This document shows positions 14,548-16,871 of a DNA stretch of 16,871 nt, one piece after another (position 1 is the stretch's first letter; each line of letters begins with the position of its first letter). The position numbers and the translations under genes were made by a program. The notes under the pieces were generated by a model. That model searched no databases. It saw nothing but the letters and a program-made list of their open reading frames with translations, and was not told the origin of the DNA. Source of the stretch: Lachnospiraceae bacterium (GTDB taxonomy: Bacteria; Bacillota_A; Clostridia; Lachnospirales; Lachnospiraceae); assembly GCA_024689605.1 (NCBI GenBank), contig JAILDD010000082.1, forward strand, positions 1 through 16,871, given 5' to 3'.

Positions 14548-15780
14548 TTATTTGTCGTCAGCTGCATATACGCCGGGAAGCTCCTTACCCTCAAGGAACT
14601 CAAGGGAAGCGCCGCCGCCTGTTGAGATGTGGCTCATCTTGTCAGCAAAGCCAAGCTGGTTACATGCTGCTGCGGAGTCACCGCCGCCGATGATGGTTGT
14701 TGCATCTGTCTCAGCGAGAGCCTTAGCAACTGCGATAGTACCCTTTGCAAGAGTAGGATTCTCGAATACGCCCATAGGTCCGTTCCATACAACAGTCTTA
14801 GCTTCCTTAACAGCGTTAGCGAAAAGCTCCTGTGTCTTAGGTCCGATATCAAGACCTTCCTTGTCAGCAGGGATCTTTGTAGAATCAACATACTCTACCT
14901 GGATCTCAGCGTCGATAGGATTAGGGAATCCGTCAGCTACTGCAGTATCGATAGGAAGGAGGAGCTTCTTGCCGAGCTTGTCAGCCTTCTCCATCATTTC
15001 CTTACAATAGTCAAGCTTCTCGTCATCAACGAGAGACTTGCCGATCTCATATCCCTGAGCCTTAAGGAAAGTGAATGCCATGCCGCCGCCGATGATGAGT
15101 GTATCGCACTTCTCAAGAAGGTTATTGATAACATTGAGCTTATCAGCAACCTTTGCGCCGCCGAGGATAGCAACGAAAGGACGAACAGGGTTCTCTACTG
15201 CATTGCCAAGGAAGTCGATTTCCTTCTGCATGAGATAACCAACTGCATTTGTGCCGCCCTTCTCTGTGATATACTTTGTTACTACAGCAACAGAAGCATG
15301 TGCTCTGTGAGCTGAACCGAAAGCATCACATACATAATCATCAGCAAGATCTGCAAGCTCCTTTGCAAATGCCTCACCGGCATCCTGGGGCTTTGTCTCT
15401 TCCTTGCCGCGGAAACGTGTATTCTGAAGAAGAACAACATCACCGTCGTTCATAGCTGCTACTGCATTTGTAGCATCAGCACCGGTAACATTGTAATCAG
15501 CAATGAAGTTAACTTCCTTGCCAAGCTTCTCGGAAAGTCTCTTTGCAACAGGTGCAAGTGACTCGCCTTCGTTGGGGCCATTCTTAACCTTGCCGAGGTG
15601 GGAGCAGAGGATAACCTTTGCACCGTCATCAACAAGCTTCTTGATTGTAGGAAGAGCAGCAACGATACGTGTCTCGTCTGTGATAGCACCGTCCTTAAGG
15701 GGTACGTTGAAGTCGCAACGTACAAGAACTCTTCTTCCCTTTGCGTTAAGGTCGTCAACAGATTTCTTGTTTAAAGCCAT
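14548..15780 (-). CDS. pgk: Phosphoglycerate kinase
   Basis: Transfers the acyl phosphate of 1,3-bisphosphoglycerate to ADP, the first ATP-forming step of glycolysis. The 410-residue product is slightly longer than the usual 390-400. The N-terminal substrate domain has [11 protein letters not shown] at 19-29 and SHLGK, NTRFR and [12 protein letters not shown]. The C-terminal nucleotide domain has [43 protein letters not shown] and [19 protein letters not shown] 15780 is chosen because AAAGGAG lies 8 nt before it; an upstream in-frame ATG at 15816 would place the SD inside the gene. No promoter fits in the short space after the gap terminator, so it may depend on read-through from gap. tpiA follows 36 nt later. 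Confidence 0.98.
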   Translation of the reverse strand: MALNKKSVDDLNAKGRRVLVRCDFNVPLKDGAITDETRIVAALPTIKKLVDDGAKVILCSHLGKVKNGPNEGESLAPVAKRLSEKLGKEVNFIADYNVTGADATNAVAAMNDGDVVLLQNTRFRGKEETKPQDAGEAFAKELADLADDYVCDAFGSAHRAHASVAVVTKYITEKGGTNAVGYLMQKEIDFLGNAVENPVRPFVAILGGAKVADKLNVINNLLEKCDTLIIGGGMAFTFLKAQGYEIGKSLVDDEKLDYCKEMMEKADKLGKKLLLPIDTAVADGFPNPIDAEIQVEYVDSTKIPADKEGLDIGPKTQELFANAVKEAKTVVWNGPMGVFENPTLAKGTIAVAKALAETDATTIIGGGDSAAACNQLGFADKMSHISTGGGASLEFLEGKELPGVYAADDK

Positions 15781-15788
15781 AATCTTTT

Positions 15789-15795
15789 CTCCTTT
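15789..15795 (-). promoter_or_regulatory. Shine-Dalgarno of pgk (decides the start)
   Basis: AAAGGAG, 8 nt before the ATG at 15780. It argues against the upstream in-frame ATG at 15816. Confidence 0.85.
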
Positions 15796-15804
15796 GTGTT
15801 TTGT

Positions 15805-15816
15805 ATGTATATACAT
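15805..15816. repeat. 12-bp perfect palindrome ATGTATATACAT between gap and pgk
   Basis: It lies just after the T-tract of the gap terminator and 9 nt 5' of the pgk SD. It could be an operator half-site pair or chance in AT-rich DNA. No known regulator is recognised. Confidence 0.25.
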
Positions 15817-15846
15817 TAAAAGGCCCGGCCCTTGCCGGACCGGGCC
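15815..15846 (-). terminator. Intrinsic terminator downstream of gap
   Basis: GGCCCGGTCC and GGGCCGGGCC pair over 10 bp with one G-U pair around a GGCAA loop (15822-15846), followed by TTTTAAT. It begins 29 nt after the gap stop codon. It is very GC-rich and should be efficient, separating gap from pgk except for read-through. Confidence 0.9.
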
Positions 15847-15875
15847 CCTACTTCATTTCTAAAAGCTTCCGCTAA

Positions 15876-16871
15876 TTATTTAAGGAGGCTACCGAAGTGC
15901 TTGATGGTACGAACCATCTGAGATGTGTAGCTGTTCTCGTTGTCATACCATGAAACAACCTGAACCTGAGTTGTGCCATTGTCAAGAGGCAGAACCATTG
16001 TCTGAGTTGAATCAAAGAGAGAACCGAATGTCATACCAACGATATCGCTGGAAACGATCTCATCTGTGTTGTAACCGAAGCTCTCGTTTGAAGCAGCTTT
16101 CATAGCGTCGTTGATCTGCTCCTTTGTAACAGCGCCTTCTACAACAGCTGTAAGGATTGTTGTAGAACCTGTAGGAGTAGGAACACGCTGTGCAGCGCCG
16201 ATAAGCTTGCCGTTCAGCTCAGGGATAACAAGGCCGATTGCCTTAGCAGCACCTGTTGAGTTAGGAACGATGTTGCAAGCTGCAGCACGTGAACGTCTCT
16301 TGTCGCCCTTTCTCTGAGGACCATCAAGAGTCATCTGATCACCTGTGTAAGCGTGAATTGTGCACATGATACCTGACTTGATAGGAGCCAGATCATTAAG
16401 AGCCTTAGCCATAGGCGCAAGGCAGTTTGTTGTGCAGGATGCAGCAGAGATGATCTTGTCATCAGATGTAAGTGTCTGATGGTTAACATTGTATACGATA
16501 GTAGGCAGATCATTACCTGCAGGAGCAGAAATGATAACGTGCTTAGCACCGGCATCGATGTGAGCCTGTGCCTTGTCCTTGCTGGTGTAGAAACCTGTAC
16601 ACTCAAGTACAACATCTACTCCAAGCTCTCCCCAAGGAAGGTCTGCAGCCTTAGCTTCAGCATAGATAGTGATCTTCTTTCCGTCAACAGTGATGCTGTT
16701 CTCATCGAAAGAAACCTTATCTGCTAATGCATACTTTCCCTGTGTTGAGTCATACTTAAGAAGATGAGCGAGCATCTCGGGAGAAGTAAGATCGTTGATA
16801 GCTACGATCTCGAATCCCTCTGCGCCAAACATCTGTCTGAAAGCAAGACGACCGATACGGCCAAAACCATT
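15876..16871 (-). CDS. gap: Glyceraldehyde-3-phosphate dehydrogenase, first few codons outside window
   Basis: Oxidises and phosphorylates glyceraldehyde 3-phosphate to 1,3-bisphosphoglycerate with NAD+. 331 codons are present, open to the right edge, where the frame begins [13 protein letters not shown]; about six N-terminal residues are missing. The NAD-binding half has that motif and the acidic residue in INDLTSP, which favours NAD over NADP. The catalytic Cys is in [12 protein letters not shown] (C146 of the visible part), the His partner is in [10 protein letters not shown], and the C-terminus has [14 protein letters not shown]. Reading frame and motifs are intact. It is transcribed toward pgk and tpiA but closed by a strong terminator, suggesting gap is made in excess of the two downstream enzymes. 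Its promoter is outside the window. Confidence 0.98.
   Translation of the reverse strand, partial: NGFGRIGRLAFRQMFGAEGFEIVAINDLTSPEMLAHLLKYDSTQGKYALADKVSFDENSITVDGKKITIYAEAKAADLPWGELGVDVVLECTGFYTSKDKAQAHIDAGAKHVIISAPAGNDLPTIVYNVNHQTLTSDDKIISAASCTTNCLAPMAKALNDLAPIKSGIMCTIHAYTGDQMTLDGPQRKGDKRRSRAAACNIVPNSTGAAKAIGLVIPELNGKLIGAAQRVPTPTGSTTILTAVVEGAVTKEQINDAMKAASNESFGYNTDEIVSSDIVGMTFGSLFDSTQTMVLPLDNGTTQVQVVSWYDNENSYTSQMVRTIKHFGSLLK

Noticed and set aside
15781..15816. Upstream ATG giving a 12-residue extension of PGK
   Set aside because: The extension contains the AAAGGAG SD of the internal ATG and is not typical of PGK N-termini.
1..16871. CRISPR arrays, tRNA or rRNA genes, insertion sequences, phage or defence modules
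   Set aside because: I looked for repeated spacer patterns, cloverleaf-like segments, transposase motifs and toxin-antitoxin or nuclease genes and saw none. All sixteen genes are conserved housekeeping or common accessory families.

Overview
This window is a stretch of bacterial chromosome. All sixteen genes lie on the minus strand, so the order of transcription runs from high to low coordinates. Gene order, protein motifs and strong AGGAGG-type Shine-Dalgarno (SD) sites point to a Gram-positive Bacillota (Firmicutes) of class Clostridia. The style of the GAPDH, PGK, PNPase and SH3b-NlpC/P60 proteins suggests a Lachnospiraceae member such as Butyrivibrio or a relative. That family assignment is inference from protein style, with no database search behind it.

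Right end (16871-13765): glycolysis. gap lacks only a few N-terminal codons at the window edge and is followed by a strong intrinsic terminator. Then come pgk and tpiA, 36 nt apart. Together these three enzymes convert dihydroxyacetone phosphate to glyceraldehyde 3-phosphate, 1,3-bisphosphoglycerate and 3-phosphoglycerate with ATP formation.

Middle (13737-5041): the classic nusA-infB operon of Gram-positive bacteria, in the order rimP, nusA, rnpM (ylxR), ylxQ, infB, rbfA, nrnA, truB, ribF. It covers 30S maturation (rimP, rbfA), transcription elongation and termination (nusA), RNA-binding accessory proteins (rnpM, ylxQ), translation initiation (infB), nano-RNA/pAp degradation (nrnA), tRNA pseudouridine-55 (truB) and FMN/FAD synthesis (ribF). 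Genes are spaced by 10 to about 50 nt or overlap. A good sigma-A-like promoter precedes rimP, and a 12-bp perfect hairpin with a T-rich, interrupted tail lies in its leader, a candidate attenuator.

Left end (4986-1): a Na+/phosphate symporter with a fused PhoU-like tail, a membrane-anchored SH3b-NlpC/P60 cell-wall hydrolase, rpsO with a near-consensus promoter and a hairpin at the likely mRNA 5' end, a strong terminator, and pnp. pnp has a long stem in its leader and runs off the left edge with 448 codons present. Between the symporter and the hydrolase are two adjacent palindromes that look like an intergenic repeat element.

No gene-free stretch longer than 300 nt exists. I saw no tRNA, rRNA, CRISPR array, transposon, phage or defence genes. 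The protein-coding content is conserved housekeeping and I found no undescribed protein system. The parts most worth a second look are RNA leaders: rimP-nusA, pnp and rpsO.
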